Below are positions 1 through 8,915 of a stretch of DNA of 64,000 nt, piece by piece. Under the pieces are notes generated by a model. The model did no database searches and was not told the DNA's origin. It saw only the letters and a program-made list of their open reading frames with translations. The DNA lies in contig NZ_SSMD01000003.1 of assembly GCF_004799325.1 (NCBI RefSeq), positions 434,001 through 498,000 of the forward strand. Direction: 5' to 3'. Source of the stretch: Thalassobius vesicularis (GTDB taxonomy: Bacteria; Pseudomonadota; Alphaproteobacteria; Rhodobacterales; Rhodobacteraceae). Position numbers and translations under genes: made by a program. Within the stretch, counting starts at the first letter, position 1; the number at the start of each line of letters is the position of its first letter.

Positions 1-1
1 C

Positions 2-610
2 GAAAAACCCATCGTCGTGGGCCAGTCCTATGGCGGTGCGGTGGCGCTGGCCTGGGCCGTGCATTGCCCCAGAAACCTGTCGGCGCTGGTGCTGCTGGCC
101 GCTGCCTCGCAGACTTGGGACGGGCCGCTGCCGACCTACTACCAGGTCCTCTCGCACCGCTGGATCGGACCCGTGGCGATCCCGTTCCTGACCGCATGGG
201 TGCATGACGAGCGGGTCGAGCGCGAGCTGGACTCGGTCTTTACCCCGCAGCTCCCCCCCGCCGGTTACAACGACCATATCGGGGCCGCGCTGACCCTGCG
301 CCGCCCGGCACTGCGCGCGAACGCCCTGCAGCGCGCCAACCTGAACGAGGAAATCCGCGCCCTGCGCCCGCTTTATCCGGGCATCGCGGTTCCCGTCGAA
401 ATGCTGCACGGAAGCGCGGACATGATCGTCGGCCTGCCCGTCCATTCCGAACCGCTGGCCCGGCAAATCCCCGGCGCGCATCTGACCGTCCTGCCCGGAA
501 TCGGCCACATGCCGCAACACGTCTGCAAACCCCAGGTGATCGCCGCAATCGACCGCGCCGCGTCCCGAGCCGGATTGAACTTGGCCTCGCGCAACGCCAT
601 ATTGCATTGA
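2..610 (+). CDS. alpha/beta hydrolase, C-terminal part (gene begins upstream of window)
   Basis: The reading frame is already open at base 2, so the start codon and N-terminal strands lie outside the window. The visible part begins at the nucleophile elbow GQSYGG, the Gly-x-Ser-x-Gly signature of alpha/beta-fold hydrolases. A later HGSADMIVG segment supplies the likely acid residue and GIGHMPQH near the C-terminus the catalytic histidine, so the triad looks complete. A helical cap region lies between the elbow and the acid. The substrate cannot be told from sequence; esterase, haloperoxidase-like and epoxide-hydrolase-like members share this pattern. The next gene, a polyphosphate kinase, starts 18 bases downstream on the same strand. 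Confidence 0.85.
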   Translation, partial: EKPIVVGQSYGGAVALAWAVHCPRNLSALVLLAAASQTWDGPLPTYYQVLSHRWIGPVAIPFLTAWVHDERVERELDSVFTPQLPPAGYNDHIGAALTLRRPALRANALQRANLNEEIRALRPLYPGIAVPVEMLHGSADMIVGLPVHSEPLARQIPGAHLTVLPGIGHMPQHVCKPQVIAAIDRAASRAGLNLASRNAILH

Positions 611-628
611 AAACAAATGGAGAGGCCC

Positions 629-1498
629 ATGGACCTGCCCTTTGACGGTGCAATCAGCGCGTTCTACGACACAGGCGCCCCGGACGATGTGCGCAACGCC
701 ATCAAGCGCGCCGAGAAAAGCGATATCCTGAACCCGACCTATCCGCACAGCGAACGTCTGGCCTCGAAACCCTATTCCAAGGACATGGCCAAGCTGCAGG
801 TGGAACTGGTAAAGCTGCAAAGCTGGGCCAAGTCCACCGGCGCCCGCATCGCCATCGTCTTCGAAGGGCGCGACGCCTCGGGCAAGGGCGGCACGATCAA
901 GCGGTTCCGCGAAAACCTGAACCCGCGCGGTGCCCGCGTGGTGGCCCTGTCGAAACCTACCGAGACCGAGGCCACCCAGTGGTATTTCCAGCGCTATGTC
1001 GACCACCTGCCCTCGGGCGGTGAGATCGTGTTTTTCGACCGCTCGTGGTACAACCGAGGTGTTGTTGAGAAGGTGTTCGGCTTCTGCACCGACACGCAGC
1101 GGGAACACTTCTTTGCGCAGGTCCCCGATTTCGAAAAGATGCTGGTCGAAGAAGGCATCCACCTGATCAAGTTCTGGCTGAACGTCGGCCAAGCCGAACA
1201 GCTGAGCCGCTTTCTGGACCGCGAACAGGATCCGTTGAAACAGTGGAAGCTCAGCTGGATCGACGTAGAGGGGCTGAAAAAGTGGGATGACTACACCGCC
1301 GCCATCGCCGAGACGCTGAAACGCAGCCACACGCCCCAGGCGCCCTGGACGATCATCCGCTCGGACGACAAGAAACGCGCCCGGCTGGCCGCCATCCGGC
1401 ACCTGCTGCACTCGATCGACTACGCCCACAAGAACGAGAAAGCAATCGGCCCGGTCGATCCCTCGATCTGTGGCGGACCGGACATCTGGGATGCCTAA
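629..1498 (+). CDS. ppk2: polyphosphate kinase 2 family protein
   Basis: PPK2 enzymes transfer phosphate between polyphosphate and nucleoside di- or monophosphates in the cytoplasm. The 289-residue product has the family P-loop GRDASGKGG at residues 80-88 and the Walker B/lid segment FFDRSWYNR at 135-143, followed by the usual KFWL and DREQDP region. An in-frame ATG at 617 is possible, but the ATG at 629 is preferred because GGAGAGG (619-625) lies just ahead of it. One-domain length and motif order fit class I PPK2. The stop overlaps the start of a TetR-type regulator, which suggests co-transcription. A Ppx-type exopolyphosphatase is encoded elsewhere in the window (34924-36036). Confidence 0.93.
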   Translation: MDLPFDGAISAFYDTGAPDDVRNAIKRAEKSDILNPTYPHSERLASKPYSKDMAKLQVELVKLQSWAKSTGARIAIVFEGRDASGKGGTIKRFRENLNPRGARVVALSKPTETEATQWYFQRYVDHLPSGGEIVFFDRSWYNRGVVEKVFGFCTDTQREHFFAQVPDFEKMLVEEGIHLIKFWLNVGQAEQLSRFLDREQDPLKQWKLSWIDVEGLKKWDDYTAAIAETLKRSHTPQAPWTIIRSDDKKRARLAAIRHLLHSIDYAHKNEKAIGPVDPSICGGPDIWDA

Positions 1499-2111
1499 GA
1501 AGCGCGGATATCATCACGGAAACCTGCGTCAGGCCCTTGTCGAGGCGGCGCTGGAGCTGATCGAGGCCAAGGGCCCGACCGGGTTCACCCTGTCCGAGGC
1601 GGCCAAGCAGGCCGGCGTCACCCCCGCCGCCGTCTACCGGCATTTCGAGGGCCGCGAGGACCTCATCGCCGAGGCCGCGCGCCAGGGCTACGAGATTTTC
1701 GCAGACGTGATGCAATACGCCTATGACAAGGGCCAGCCCTCGGCGCTGGCGGCGTTCGAGGCGACCGGCCGCGCCTATCTGGCCTTTGCGCGCAAATATC
1801 CGGGCCACTACATCGCGATGTTCGAATCCGGCATTTCGGTCAACCGCACGCCCGAGTTGGCCCAGATCGCCACCCGCGCGCGCGGTGTTCTGGAAAAGGC
1901 TGCGGCCGACCTGTCACAGCACATTCCCCCCGAAAAACGCCCGCCCGCGGCGATGTTCTCGGCCCATATCTGGGCGCTGAGCCACGGCGTGGTCGAGCTA
2001 TTCGCCCGCAACTCGCCCGGCACGCAATCCCCCTTCGCCCCCGAAGAGCTGCTGGAAACCGGCATCGGCGTTTACCTGCGAGGTCTGGGACTGATCGCGC
2101 CGGATAAATGA
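1491..2111 (+). CDS. TetR/AcrR-family transcriptional regulator
   Basis: This 206-residue protein has a typical TetR N-terminal DNA-binding domain with the helix-turn-helix at about residues 32-51 ([20 protein letters not shown]). An all-helical C-terminal half resembles the WHG/TetR_C_33 ligand-binding type. The ATG at 1491 lies inside the last codons of ppk2 (8-base overlap), so the two genes are probably translationally coupled. A start at 1470 would lengthen the overlap without adding conserved sequence. Ligand and operator are not evident. The overlap suggests it may regulate its own operon including ppk2, but this is inference. Confidence 0.9.
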   Translation: MPKKRGYHHGNLRQALVEAALELIEAKGPTGFTLSEAAKQAGVTPAAVYRHFEGREDLIAEAARQGYEIFADVMQYAYDKGQPSALAAFEATGRAYLAFARKYPGHYIAMFESGISVNRTPELAQIATRARGVLEKAAADLSQHIPPEKRPPAAMFSAHIWALSHGVVELFARNSPGTQSPFAPEELLETGIGVYLRGLGLIAPDK

Positions 2112-2350
2112 GTGCTTAAATTTTAGGCAGGTCAACAGTTCTGCCCCTTTCCGTTACGCCAGTTTTACAAATCCCCATTGCGGAAATTCTGCAACGCAGC
2201 AAATGCTGAATGCATGACCGGGCGGGACATCGGAAACGAATCGCAGTAAAATACTCAGGCTTCGATCCCTTACCCAACCGGACCAAGTACTGGTCCCGAC
2301 CAGGCACCAATCGGGCACTGTCAAAACAATACGGAATGAAGGGATAACAT

Positions 2351-2974
2351 ATGTTCACCCGTACCACTCTCTGTGCAGCCGCTGCGCTGTGCCTCCTGCC
2401 GCTGGGCGCCTATGCAGGCACCGTCGAAATCTCGGGCGGCGTCGCAGCCAACCTGTACTTCGACAACGATCTGGACCACGTCGCAGATGACGTCGAAGGC
2501 TACGTTCAGGCAGCGTACGGCGGTCTGTACGGCGGCATCTGGATCGGTTCGCTGGACGACCCGATCGATGAGTTCGAGTACGACCTGTATGTCGGTTATG
2601 CCAACGAAGTGAACGACAAGTTCAGCTACGATGTCTACGTGACCGGCTACTACGGCAACAACTCGGGCTACTGGGCCTACGACATCACCACCGACCTGAC
2701 CTATGCGTTCTCGGACACCGTGTCGGCCACCTACGAGCTGGTCTACGATCCGGATGCAGAAACCACCGACAACAGCATCGCGCTGGCCTTCGCGCTGGAC
2801 AAGTGGACCATCACCCCGCTGGTCGGCCGTGACGCAGCTGACGTGAACTACGGCGAGCTGTCGTTCGTCTACGGCCTGACCGACGAAGTGTCGTTCGAAG
2901 TGCTGTTCGAAGACTCGGAAGTCTCGGCACCGATGATCACTCTGACGGCCAGCTACGACTTCACCGTGAAGTAA
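2351..2974 (+). CDS. outer-membrane beta-barrel-type protein with signal peptide
   Basis: This 207-residue secreted protein starts with a clear signal peptide (MFTRTTLCAAAALCLLPLGAYA, about 22 residues). The mature part is acidic and rich in alternating aromatic and polar residues (YGGLYGGIW, DLYVGYANE, YDVYVTGYYG), as in transmembrane beta strands. It resembles the TorF-type barrel proteins of unknown function (TIGR02001 group) common in alphaproteobacteria. It stands alone: a 239-base leader precedes it and a strong terminator follows at 3008-3038. The codon pattern is restricted (GCA, CTG, GTC repeated), which suggests high expression. No substrate or pore function can be assigned. The 239-base leader (2112-2350) holds only a short CTGGTC-CC-GACCAG palindrome at 2290-2303. 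Confidence 0.8.
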   Translation: MFTRTTLCAAAALCLLPLGAYAGTVEISGGVAANLYFDNDLDHVADDVEGYVQAAYGGLYGGIWIGSLDDPIDEFEYDLYVGYANEVNDKFSYDVYVTGYYGNNSGYWAYDITTDLTYAFSDTVSATYELVYDPDAETTDNSIALAFALDKWTITPLVGRDAADVNYGELSFVYGLTDEVSFEVLFEDSEVSAPMITLTASYDFTVK

Positions 2975-3007
2975 TACAGGCGACGCCATTCCAATCTGGC
3001 GCAAGAA

Positions 3008-3038
3008 GGCGGGCTCCCTCGGGTCCGCCTTTTTCTTT
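3008..3038 (+). terminator. Rho-independent terminator of the barrel-protein gene
   Basis: A GGCGGGC arm (3008-3014) pairs with GTCCGCC (3023-3029), one G-T pair included, and a run of Ts begins at 3030. It lies 33 bases after the stop codon at 2974. Confidence 0.85.
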
Positions 3039-3063
3039 GCCCGCTGTCTTGGTGCGACAACCC

Positions 3064-3096
3064 AAAAACGAAAAGGCCGCCCCGAAGGACGGCCTT
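3064..3096 (-). terminator. Rho-independent terminator of the rplM-rpsI operon
   Basis: Read on the minus strand, an 8-bp stem (arms 3087-3094 and 3075-3082) closed by a TTCG tetraloop is followed by TTTTCGTTTTT. It lies 22 bases after the rpsI stop. Confidence 0.88.
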
Positions 3097-3118
3097 TCCA
3101 AAACTTTGATCGCGAAGA

Positions 3119-3601
3119 TTAACGCTTCGAGAACTGGAACGAGCGGCGGGCCTTGGCCTTACCGTATTTCTTACGTTCCACAACGCGGCTGTCGCGGGTC
3201 AGGAAGCCAGCGGCCTTCAGCGCGCCACGCAGCGACGGTTCGTACAGCTGCAGGGCTTTCGAGATGCCGTGCTTGACCGCACCGGCCTGGCCCGACAGAC
3301 CGCCGCCCTTGACGGTGGCGATCACGTCGAACTGACCTTCGACGCCAGCAACCTGGAAGGGCTGACGCAGGATCATCTGCAGAACGGGACGTGCGAAATA
3401 CGCATCCATGTCCTTGCCGTTCACGCTGACCTTGCCCGAACCGGGCTTGATCCAGACGCGTGCGACAGCGTCTTTACGCTTGCCGGTGGCGTAGGAGCGA
3501 CCCAGCTCGTCACGGACGGGCTCGCGGGGGGCTTCAACTTCGGCGACGACGGCACCGGTGGCTGCGCCCAGCTGTTCCAGCGAATTGATTTGTTCGGCCA
3601 T
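3119..3601 (-). CDS. rpsI: 30S ribosomal protein S9
   Basis: S9 is a small-subunit protein whose C-terminal tail reaches the decoding region. The 160-residue product carries the S9 core ([20 protein letters not shown], then the [19 protein letters not shown] segment) and ends in the universal basic tail RRSFQFSKR, so it is complete. The roughly 30-residue N-terminal extension, rich in Ala, Glu and Val, is usual for alphaproteobacterial S9. It follows rplM with a 3-base gap; the shared transcript ends at the terminator at 3064-3096. A CGGAG ribosome-binding site precedes the ATG. Confidence 0.98.
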   Translation of the reverse strand: MAEQINSLEQLGAATGAVVAEVEAPREPVRDELGRSYATGKRKDAVARVWIKPGSGKVSVNGKDMDAYFARPVLQMILRQPFQVAGVEGQFDVIATVKGGGLSGQAGAVKHGISKALQLYEPSLRGALKAAGFLTRDSRVVERKKYGKAKARRSFQFSKR

Positions 3602-3604
3602 TTA

Positions 3605-4066
3605 TCAGCTCCGGGTGTTCTTGGAGTTCATGGACTTCACGTCCAGAACTTCGGGGTTCTGGGCGACGTGCGGATGCTCGGCCCCGGCGTAGACGCGCAG
3701 GTTGGTCATCACTTGACGCGACAGACGGTTGCCCGGCAGCATGCGCTTGACCGCTGCGGTCACGACGCGCTCGGGATAGGCGCCTTCCAGGATCTGCTGG
3801 GCAGTGCGGTGCTTGATGCCGCCCGGGTGACCGGTGTGCCAGTAGTATTTCTTGTCGGTGCGCTTCTTGCCGGTCATCTGCACCTTGTCGGCGTTGATGA
3901 CGATGACGTTGTCGCCCATGTCCATGTGGGGGGTGAAGGACGGCTTGTGCTTGCCGCGCAGACGCATGGCAACGATCGAGGCCAGACGACCCAGAACGAC
4001 GCCTTCAGCGTCGATCACGATCCACTTTTTCTCGATGTCTGCCGGAGTCGCAGAGAAGGTTTTCAT
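3605..4066 (-). CDS. rplM: 50S ribosomal protein L13
   Basis: L13 is an early-assembling large-subunit protein. The 153-residue product contains the conserved segments [35 protein letters not shown] and [12 protein letters not shown], then [21 protein letters not shown]. The frame extends upstream to 4105, but the ATG at 4066 gives the family N-terminus ([15 protein letters not shown]) and is the likely start. It is the first gene of the L13-S9 operon, with a promoter-like pair of hexamers at 4133-4160. Confidence 0.97.
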   Translation of the reverse strand: MKTFSATPADIEKKWIVIDAEGVVLGRLASIVAMRLRGKHKPSFTPHMDMGDNVIVINADKVQMTGKKRTDKKYYWHTGHPGGIKHRTAQQILEGAYPERVVTAAVKRMLPGNRLSRQVMTNLRVYAGAEHPHVAQNPEVLDVKSMNSKNTRS

Positions 4067-4132
4067 CGCGGGATTACCCTTGTTCAAGTGAAGGCAAAGG
4101 CACAAAGGCCCCCGCCCGAATTCGATTGCGGC

Positions 4133-4160
4133 GTTATATAGGGTGTGCGGATACAGTCAA
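4133..4160 (-). promoter_or_regulatory. putative sigma-70 type promoter of rplM-rpsI
   Basis: On the minus strand TTGACT (plus 4155-4160) and TATAAC (plus 4133-4138) are separated by 16 bases, about 67 bases upstream of the rplM start. Confidence 0.65.
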
Positions 4161-4199
4161 GCGCGCTAAACGCCAATTTATGACGTAAAATCAATTAGT

Positions 4200-4224
4200 T
4201 AAAAAATAGGTATTAAAATACCCC
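4200..4224 (-). terminator. terminator after the MocR-type regulator gene
   Basis: On the minus strand a short GGTAT/ATACC hairpin (plus 4209-4213 and 4218-4222) is followed by TATTTTTT. It lies 16 bases past the stop at 4240. The stem is short, so strength is uncertain. Confidence 0.55.
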
Positions 4225-4239
4225 ACATTTTTCACCCCC

Positions 4240-5616
4240 TCAGACCGTGAATTCCTCGCGCGGGTTGTCCAGCAACTGGCGGACCTGGATGATTCCGGCC
4301 TCGTATCGCGCCGTATCGACCTGCGCATTCACCGCAATCCGGATCATATGCGGGGCGCGTGCGTCGCGCAGGACGAACTCCTCGGCGCCTTTCAGCATCA
4401 CCCCCTGCCCCTCGGCCGCGCGTGCGAATTGCGCCGCCCGCCAGCCAAACGGCAGCGCCACCCACAGGAACGGCACATCCTCGTGCCAGGCCACCTGATG
4501 CCCGCCCAGATGGTTCACCGTCAGGCGCACCAACTCGTTCATCCGGGCGCGCACCTTGGCGGCGACGCTCAGCATTCTGTGGTCGGTCAAAAACTCCAGC
4601 GCGATTTCCGTCAGAGGGCGCGACAGACCGAAATAGGAAAACGTCGCCGTCCGCACCAGATCAGCCACCCGCGGGCGCGGGGCCACAACATAGCCCACCC
4701 GCAACGCCGGCGTCAGCGATTTGGAGGTCGAGGACACATACCACCCCAGCTCGGGCAGCAGCGAGTAATAGCTCTCGTCCTTGTGCGGCCCGATGGCATA
4801 GCAGTCGTCGTCCAGCACATGCAGCCCCAGCCGTTGCGCCAGCGCCGCGATCTCTCGGCGGCGCGCAGAGCTGGTGTGGCGGACGGTCGGGTTGTTGACC
4901 TCGGACGAGGTACAGAAAATCTGCACCCCCTGCTCGCGCACCGCTTGTTCCAGCGCCGCGACGATCGGCCCCTCGTCATCGCAGGGGATACCGACGACAC
5001 GTGCCCGGCACAGCTCGGCCGCACGGCGAAAGCCCGGATAGGTCAGGCTTTCGACCGCCACCGCCGGATCCGGCCCCTGCAGCACCGTCTGCAGCACCAG
5101 CATCAGCGCGTTTTGCGCACCGTGGGTCAGCACGATATCCTCGGCGGTGAAGTTGCCAATCGGCAGGTCTGCCATCCAGCGCCGCAATGCTCGGCGCAGC
5201 GGCAAGTCCTGACGGCGGTCGGGATAGTTCATAAACTCCGGCCCCGGCATCGTATCGGCCACCTTGCGCATCGCATCGCGCAACAGCAGGCTTTGCCCGA
5301 CATCCGGCAACAGCGGGCTACGCAGGTTCAGAACACGCGGCCAGCTGACCGCCTCATCCACCGGCGCGCCGCCCTCGGCCACAAAGGTGCCCCGCCCGAC
5401 ACCGGCCTGCAAAACGCCCTCTTCGGTCAGCACGGAATAGGCCCGCGCCACCGTCCCCGGTGTCACCGACAATTGATAGGCCAACTCCCGCACCGGAGGC
5501 AGCTGCGTGCCGCTGGTCAGCTTGCCCTCGGCTACAGCCGCGCGAATCCCGTCAGCCAGGGCTTTGTACTTCGATCGCCCCGCTTCGCTCAGGTCCGGAA
5601 CCCAATTTGTACCCAT
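4240..5616 (-). CDS. MocR-type (GntR plus aminotransferase fold) PLP-dependent regulator
   Basis: This 458-residue protein joins an N-terminal GntR winged helix (about residues 15-80, with LPPVRELAYQLSVTPGTVARAY) to a class-I aminotransferase-fold domain. Candidate cofactor residues are visible: NNPT near 241, the Asp run LDDDCYA near 269, and the Schiff-base lysine K299 in STSKS. Such MocR proteins act as transcription factors whose PLP domain senses an amine or amino acid. It is divergent from a DUF1127 gene across 96 bases that contain two near-identical direct repeats (5650-5662, 5683-5695), the kind of site MocR proteins bind. The likely target is therefore the DUF1127 gene and itself. 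The ligand is unknown. Confidence 0.9.
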   Translation of the reverse strand: MGTNWVPDLSEAGRSKYKALADGIRAAVAEGKLTSGTQLPPVRELAYQLSVTPGTVARAYSVLTEEGVLQAGVGRGTFVAEGGAPVDEAVSWPRVLNLRSPLLPDVGQSLLLRDAMRKVADTMPGPEFMNYPDRRQDLPLRRALRRWMADLPIGNFTAEDIVLTHGAQNALMLVLQTVLQGPDPAVAVESLTYPGFRRAAELCRARVVGIPCDDEGPIVAALEQAVREQGVQIFCTSSEVNNPTVRHTSSARRREIAALAQRLGLHVLDDDCYAIGPHKDESYYSLLPELGWYVSSTSKSLTPALRVGYVVAPRPRVADLVRTATFSYFGLSRPLTEIALEFLTDHRMLSVAAKVRARMNELVRLTVNHLGGHQVAWHEDVPFLWVALPFGWRAAQFARAAEGQGVMLKGAEEFVLRDARAPHMIRIAVNAQVDTARYEAGIIQVRQLLDNPREEFTV

Positions 5617-5649
5617 AACAATGTTTTCCTAGACGCTTTGTACGCTTAA

Positions 5650-5695
5650 TTGTATCAATATAGGCGTAGCAACACCGCTACATTGTGTCAATACA
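5650..5695. promoter_or_regulatory. candidate MocR operator: paired direct repeats
   Basis: TTGTATCAATATA (5650-5662) and TTGTGTCAATACA (5683-5695) are direct repeats offset by 33 bases, about three helical turns. They sit between the divergent MocR and DUF1127 genes. A GTAGC/GCTAC inverted repeat lies between them. Confidence 0.6.
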
Positions 5696-5712
5696 ATTGA
5701 AGGATTGGTCCC

Positions 5713-5946
5713 ATGTCTCAGGGCAGCGCTCTGACCGCCGCACACGTCATTTCTTACGATCTGGGGCAAACCGCCCCGGTCGCAGCCCGCTGGGCAATGG
5801 CTTTCGCGGTGACCCTGACCAAATGGGACAGCCGATACCGCACGCGAAAGGCGCTGGCGCGCCTCAACGACGCGCAGCTGGCGGATATCGGTCTGGAACG
5901 TGACGTGGCTTATACGGAGGCCCGTCGCCCATTCTGGCGCGCGTAA
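5713..5946 (+). CDS. DUF1127 (YjiS-like) small protein
   Basis: This 77-residue basic protein ends in the DUF1127 signature TRKALARLNDAQLADIGLERDVAYTEARRPFWRA (about residues 45-77), which combines the arginine-rich helix and the DIGL motif. DUF1127 proteins in alphaproteobacteria have been linked to RNA binding and stress or phosphate responses. The role of this one is unknown. An AAGGA site lies about ten bases ahead of the ATG at 5713, and a strong terminator follows at 5977-6002, so it is a single-gene unit. Divergence from a MocR regulator suggests amine- or amino-acid-responsive control. Confidence 0.85.
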   Translation: MSQGSALTAAHVISYDLGQTAPVAARWAMAFAVTLTKWDSRYRTRKALARLNDAQLADIGLERDVAYTEARRPFWRA

Positions 5947-5976
5947 CGACCCCGTCCGCGTTGGAATGTACTTGAG

Positions 5977-6002
5977 GCCGGGGCTAGTCCCCGGCTCTTT
6001 TT
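5977..6002 (+). terminator. terminator after the DUF1127 gene
   Basis: A 7-bp GC stem (GCCGGGG at 5977-5983 with CCCCGGC at 5989-5995, loop CTAGT) is followed by TCTTTTT. The T-run touches the stop codon of the convergent thioesterase gene. Confidence 0.85.
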
Positions 6003-6421
6003 CATCTCGGTGGGATCGAATAGGTCATCGAGGCCCGCGCCACCGGCGTCGCCAGCCCGTCCGAGTAGATCAGCACGTCCCCGACCGCCAGAACACGCCC
6101 CAGCTTCAGCAGGCGGCATTCGGCGATCAAATCCTTGCCCGCTTCGGGCTTGCGCATGAAATCCATGCTGCAATTTGTGGTCACGGCCAGACCCTTGGGG
6201 CCGATCATCGCCAGTACGGCCATGTAGATGGCACAATCGGCCAGCGCGAACATGCTGGGCCCCGACACCGTTCCGCCCGGCCGCAGGTGGCGATAGGCGA
6301 TGGGCATCCGCACCCGGACGGCCATGTCGCGGACCTCCTCGATGACGAAATCCTCGTTCACTTGCGGAAATTCCACCGCCATGAACGCTGTCAAATCCTG
6401 CGCCGACATTTTTACGGCCAT
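6002..6421 (-). CDS. PaaI-family hotdog thioesterase
   Basis: This 139-residue single-domain hotdog protein has the PaaI-type core RHLRPGGTVSGPSMFALADCAIYMAVLAMIG, with the helix-capping Asp, and a typical strand TTNCSMDFMRKPEAG. Such proteins hydrolyse acyl- or aryl-CoA thioesters. The frame opens further upstream, but the ATG at 6421 is preceded by GGGAGGG and gives the normal length, so it is chosen. It is divergent from an enoyl-CoA hydratase (start 6479) across 57 bases, which suggests shared regulation in acyl-CoA metabolism. The substrate is unknown. Confidence 0.85.
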   Translation of the reverse strand: MAVKMSAQDLTAFMAVEFPQVNEDFVIEEVRDMAVRVRMPIAYRHLRPGGTVSGPSMFALADCAIYMAVLAMIGPKGLAVTTNCSMDFMRKPEAGKDLIAECRLLKLGRVLAVGDVLIYSDGLATPVARASMTYSIPPR

Positions 6422-6478
6422 CGCTTCCCTCCCTGTTCGCTTCGGCCTAGACTTGCCGTGATTTGCGAGGAGGACAAG

Positions 6479-7264
6479 ATGGCAATCCTGGAACGTCACG
6501 ACACGGGCGCGGTCGCCCACCTGAAACTGAACAGCCCGGGCTCGCTGAATGCGTTGTCCGACGCGATGCTGGCCGCGCTACAGTCGGAATTCGACGCGCT
6601 GTCGAATGACCGCTCGATCCGCGCCGTGATCCTGTCCGGCGAGGGCAAGGCGTTCTGCGCGGGCCATGACCTGAAAGAGATGACCGCGGGCCGTCAGGCC
6701 GAGGACGGCGGCAAGGCCTATTTCAAGGACCTGTTCGAACGCTGCGCCCGCATGATGATGTCGGTGCAAAAGCTGCCCCAGCCGGTGATCGCGCAGGTGC
6801 ACGGCATCGCCACCGCTGCGGGGTGCCAGCTTGTTGCCTCGTGCGACATGGCGATCGCCGCCGAGGGCACGCGCTTTGGCGTAAACGGCGTCAATATCGG
6901 CCTGTTCTGCTCGACTCCGATGGTGGCGCTGTCGCGCAACATCCCCCGCAAGAAAGCGTTCGAGATGCTGTCCACCGGCACCTTCATCCCCGCCGAAAAG
7001 GCCGAGGATCTGGGCCTCATCAACCGCGTCGTCCCGCACGATCAGCTCTCCGCCGCGACCGAGGAGATGGCGAACATGGTCGCCTCGAAACTTGGCGCCG
7101 CCGTCAAAATCGGGAAAGAGGCGTTCTACAACCAGATCCAGATGCCACTGGACCAGGCCTATGCCTATACCGGCGATGTCATGGTCGAGAACATGCTCTA
7201 CCGCGACACGGCCGAGGGAATCGCCGCCTTCCTGGAAAAACGCACGCCGGATTGGCAGCAATAA
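6479..7264 (+). CDS. enoyl-CoA hydratase/isomerase family protein (ECHDC3-like)
   Basis: This 261-residue crotonase-fold protein has the oxyanion-hole segments CAGHDLKEM (near residue 60) and GIATAAGCQLVASCD (near 104-118). The segment GVNIGLFCSTPMVALSR lacks the usual catalytic Glu and resembles the ECHDC3 subgroup, whose reaction is not settled. The ATG at 6479 follows GAGGAGG closely. It stands alone on this strand; a divergent PaaI thioesterase is the only metabolic neighbour. The structured 307-base gap before trmFO follows. Confidence 0.88.
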   Translation: MAILERHDTGAVAHLKLNSPGSLNALSDAMLAALQSEFDALSNDRSIRAVILSGEGKAFCAGHDLKEMTAGRQAEDGGKAYFKDLFERCARMMMSVQKLPQPVIAQVHGIATAAGCQLVASCDMAIAAEGTRFGVNGVNIGLFCSTPMVALSRNIPRKKAFEMLSTGTFIPAEKAEDLGLINRVVPHDQLSAATEEMANMVASKLGAAVKIGKEAFYNQIQMPLDQAYAYTGDVMVENMLYRDTAEGIAAFLEKRTPDWQQ

Positions 7265-7571
7265 CCGCAACCGCCGCAGCGCAGCACCGGTTTTCACTGT
7301 GATAACAACGGGTTCCGAGGTCGTTTCCACTCTGCGCCCAATTGTTTTCACATTTGCCACTTTTCCGCCTCAAATTCGGGTGGTAGAGATGGATCAAAGA
7401 GGAAGTGATGAGCCTCTTGATCATGCGAGTGTGGGTCACCACGGCGGTCGTCTCTCTGGGCCAATCTCTCTGGCTCCTGACCAGCCCTGGTGACCCACTC
7501 GTCCTCTTCCTCAGCTTAGTTTCCACGAACAGGGCTTCCCAAACGCCCTCGCCTGCCCTAAATCGCGGCGC
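7265..7571. other. 307-base gap holding a possible structured RNA (7392-7512)
   Basis: I see no convincing gene. Two nested hairpins stand out. One is GATCAAAGAGG (7392-7402) with CCTCTTGATC (7413-7422). The other is a long imperfect hairpin closed by the 11-bp GTGGGTCACCA (7431-7441) / TGGTGACCCAC (7488-7498), with further internal pairing (GGTC/GACC and GGGCCA/TGGCTC). An outer pairing GAGGAAG (7399-7405) / CTTCCTC (7506-7512) could alternate with the first hairpin. There is no T-run, so it is not an ordinary terminator. It may be a small RNA or the leader of trmFO; strand unknown. Confidence 0.4.
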
Positions 7572-8915
7572 ATGGACAACACTCTTCATATCATCGGCGG
7601 CGGCATGGCCGGATCCGAGGCCGCCTGGCAGGCGGCCAACGCGGGCGTTCAGGTCGTTATCCACGAAATGCGCCCCAAGGTCGAAACCTTCGCTCACCGC
7701 ACCGGCAACCTGGCCGAGATGGTCTGCTCGAACTCGTTCCGCTCGGACGATGACGAACAGAACGCCGTGGGCCTGCTGCATTGGGAAATGCGCGCCGCGA
7801 ACGGGCTGATCATGGGCATGGCCGACCGCCACCGCCTGCCCGCCGGCGGCGCCCTGGCCGTGGACCGCGACCCGTTCTCGGAATCGGTGACGCAGGCACT
7901 GATGGATCACCCCAATGTCCGCGTCGAATATGGCGAGATCACCGAACTGCCCACGACAGGCCACTGGATCATCGCCACCGGCCCGCTGACCTCGGACAAG
8001 CTGGGCGCCGCGATCCAGCGCGAGACTGGCTCGGAACGGCTGGCGTTTTTCGACGCTATCGCCCCCATCGTCTATGCCGACAGCATCGACATGTCCGTCG
8101 CCTGGGAACAGTCCCGCTACGACAAGGGCGAGACCGAGGCCGAGCGCAAGGCCTACATCAACTGCCCGATGACCAAGCCGCAATACGAGGCCTTCATCGA
8201 CGCCGTCCTCGCCTCGGACAAGACCGAGTTCCACGAGGGCGAGACCGCCGGCTATTTCGACGGCTGCCTGCCGATCGAGGTCATGGCCGAGCGCGGCCGC
8301 GAAACCCTGCGCCACGGCCCGATGAAACCCGTCGGCCTGACCAACGCCAACGATCCCGCGAACAAGCCCTATGCCGTGGTCCAGCTGCGCCGCGACAACG
8401 CATTAGGAACGCTGTATAACATCGTGGGATTCCAGACAAAAATGAAATACGGCCCGCAATCCAGCGTGTTCCGTATGATCCCCGGTCTGGAGAACGCCAA
8501 CTTTGCCCGTCTGGGCGGCATCCACCGCAACACCTTCCTGAACTCGCCCACCTTGCTGGACGACCAGATGCGCCTGCGCTCGCGTCCGAACATCCGTTTC
8601 GCCGGTCAGGTCACCGGGGTCGAGGGCTACGTGGAATCCGCCGCGATGGGCCTGCTGGCTGGCCGTCTGGCCGCCGCCGAGATCCTCGGCAAGCCGCTGC
8701 AAACCGCCCCGCAGGACACCGCGATGGGCGCGCTGATCCACCACATCACCGGCGGGGCCGAGGCGAAAACCTTCCAGCCGATGAACGTGAACTTTGGCCT
8801 GTTCCGTCCGCTCGACGGGCTGCGCGGTGGCCGCAAAGGCCGTAAGGACCGCTACAAAGGCTACACGGATCGCGCGAAAGAGGCGTTCTCTCAATGGCTT
8901 GAAAGCCAAAGCTGA
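7572..8915 (+). CDS. trmFO: methylenetetrahydrofolate--tRNA-(uracil-5-)-methyltransferase TrmFO
   Basis: TrmFO makes 5-methyluridine at position 54 of tRNA using methylene-tetrahydrofolate and FAD. The 447-residue product begins with the FAD-binding dinucleotide fold [14 protein letters not shown] (residues 6-19). It carries the family segment [15 protein letters not shown] with C52, the position of a known functional Cys, and ends with the [10 protein letters not shown] signature. Length is normal. Its TGA overlaps the ATG of gluQ by one base (TGATG), so the two tRNA-modification genes are translationally coupled. Confidence 0.97.
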   Translation: MDNTLHIIGGGMAGSEAAWQAANAGVQVVIHEMRPKVETFAHRTGNLAEMVCSNSFRSDDDEQNAVGLLHWEMRAANGLIMGMADRHRLPAGGALAVDRDPFSESVTQALMDHPNVRVEYGEITELPTTGHWIIATGPLTSDKLGAAIQRETGSERLAFFDAIAPIVYADSIDMSVAWEQSRYDKGETEAERKAYINCPMTKPQYEAFIDAVLASDKTEFHEGETAGYFDGCLPIEVMAERGRETLRHGPMKPVGLTNANDPANKPYAVVQLRRDNALGTLYNIVGFQTKMKYGPQSSVFRMIPGLENANFARLGGIHRNTFLNSPTLLDDQMRLRSRPNIRFAGQVTGVEGYVESAAMGLLAGRLAAAEILGKPLQTAPQDTAMGALIHHITGGAEAKTFQPMNVNFGLFRPLDGLRGGRKGRKDRYKGYTDRAKEAFSQWLESQS

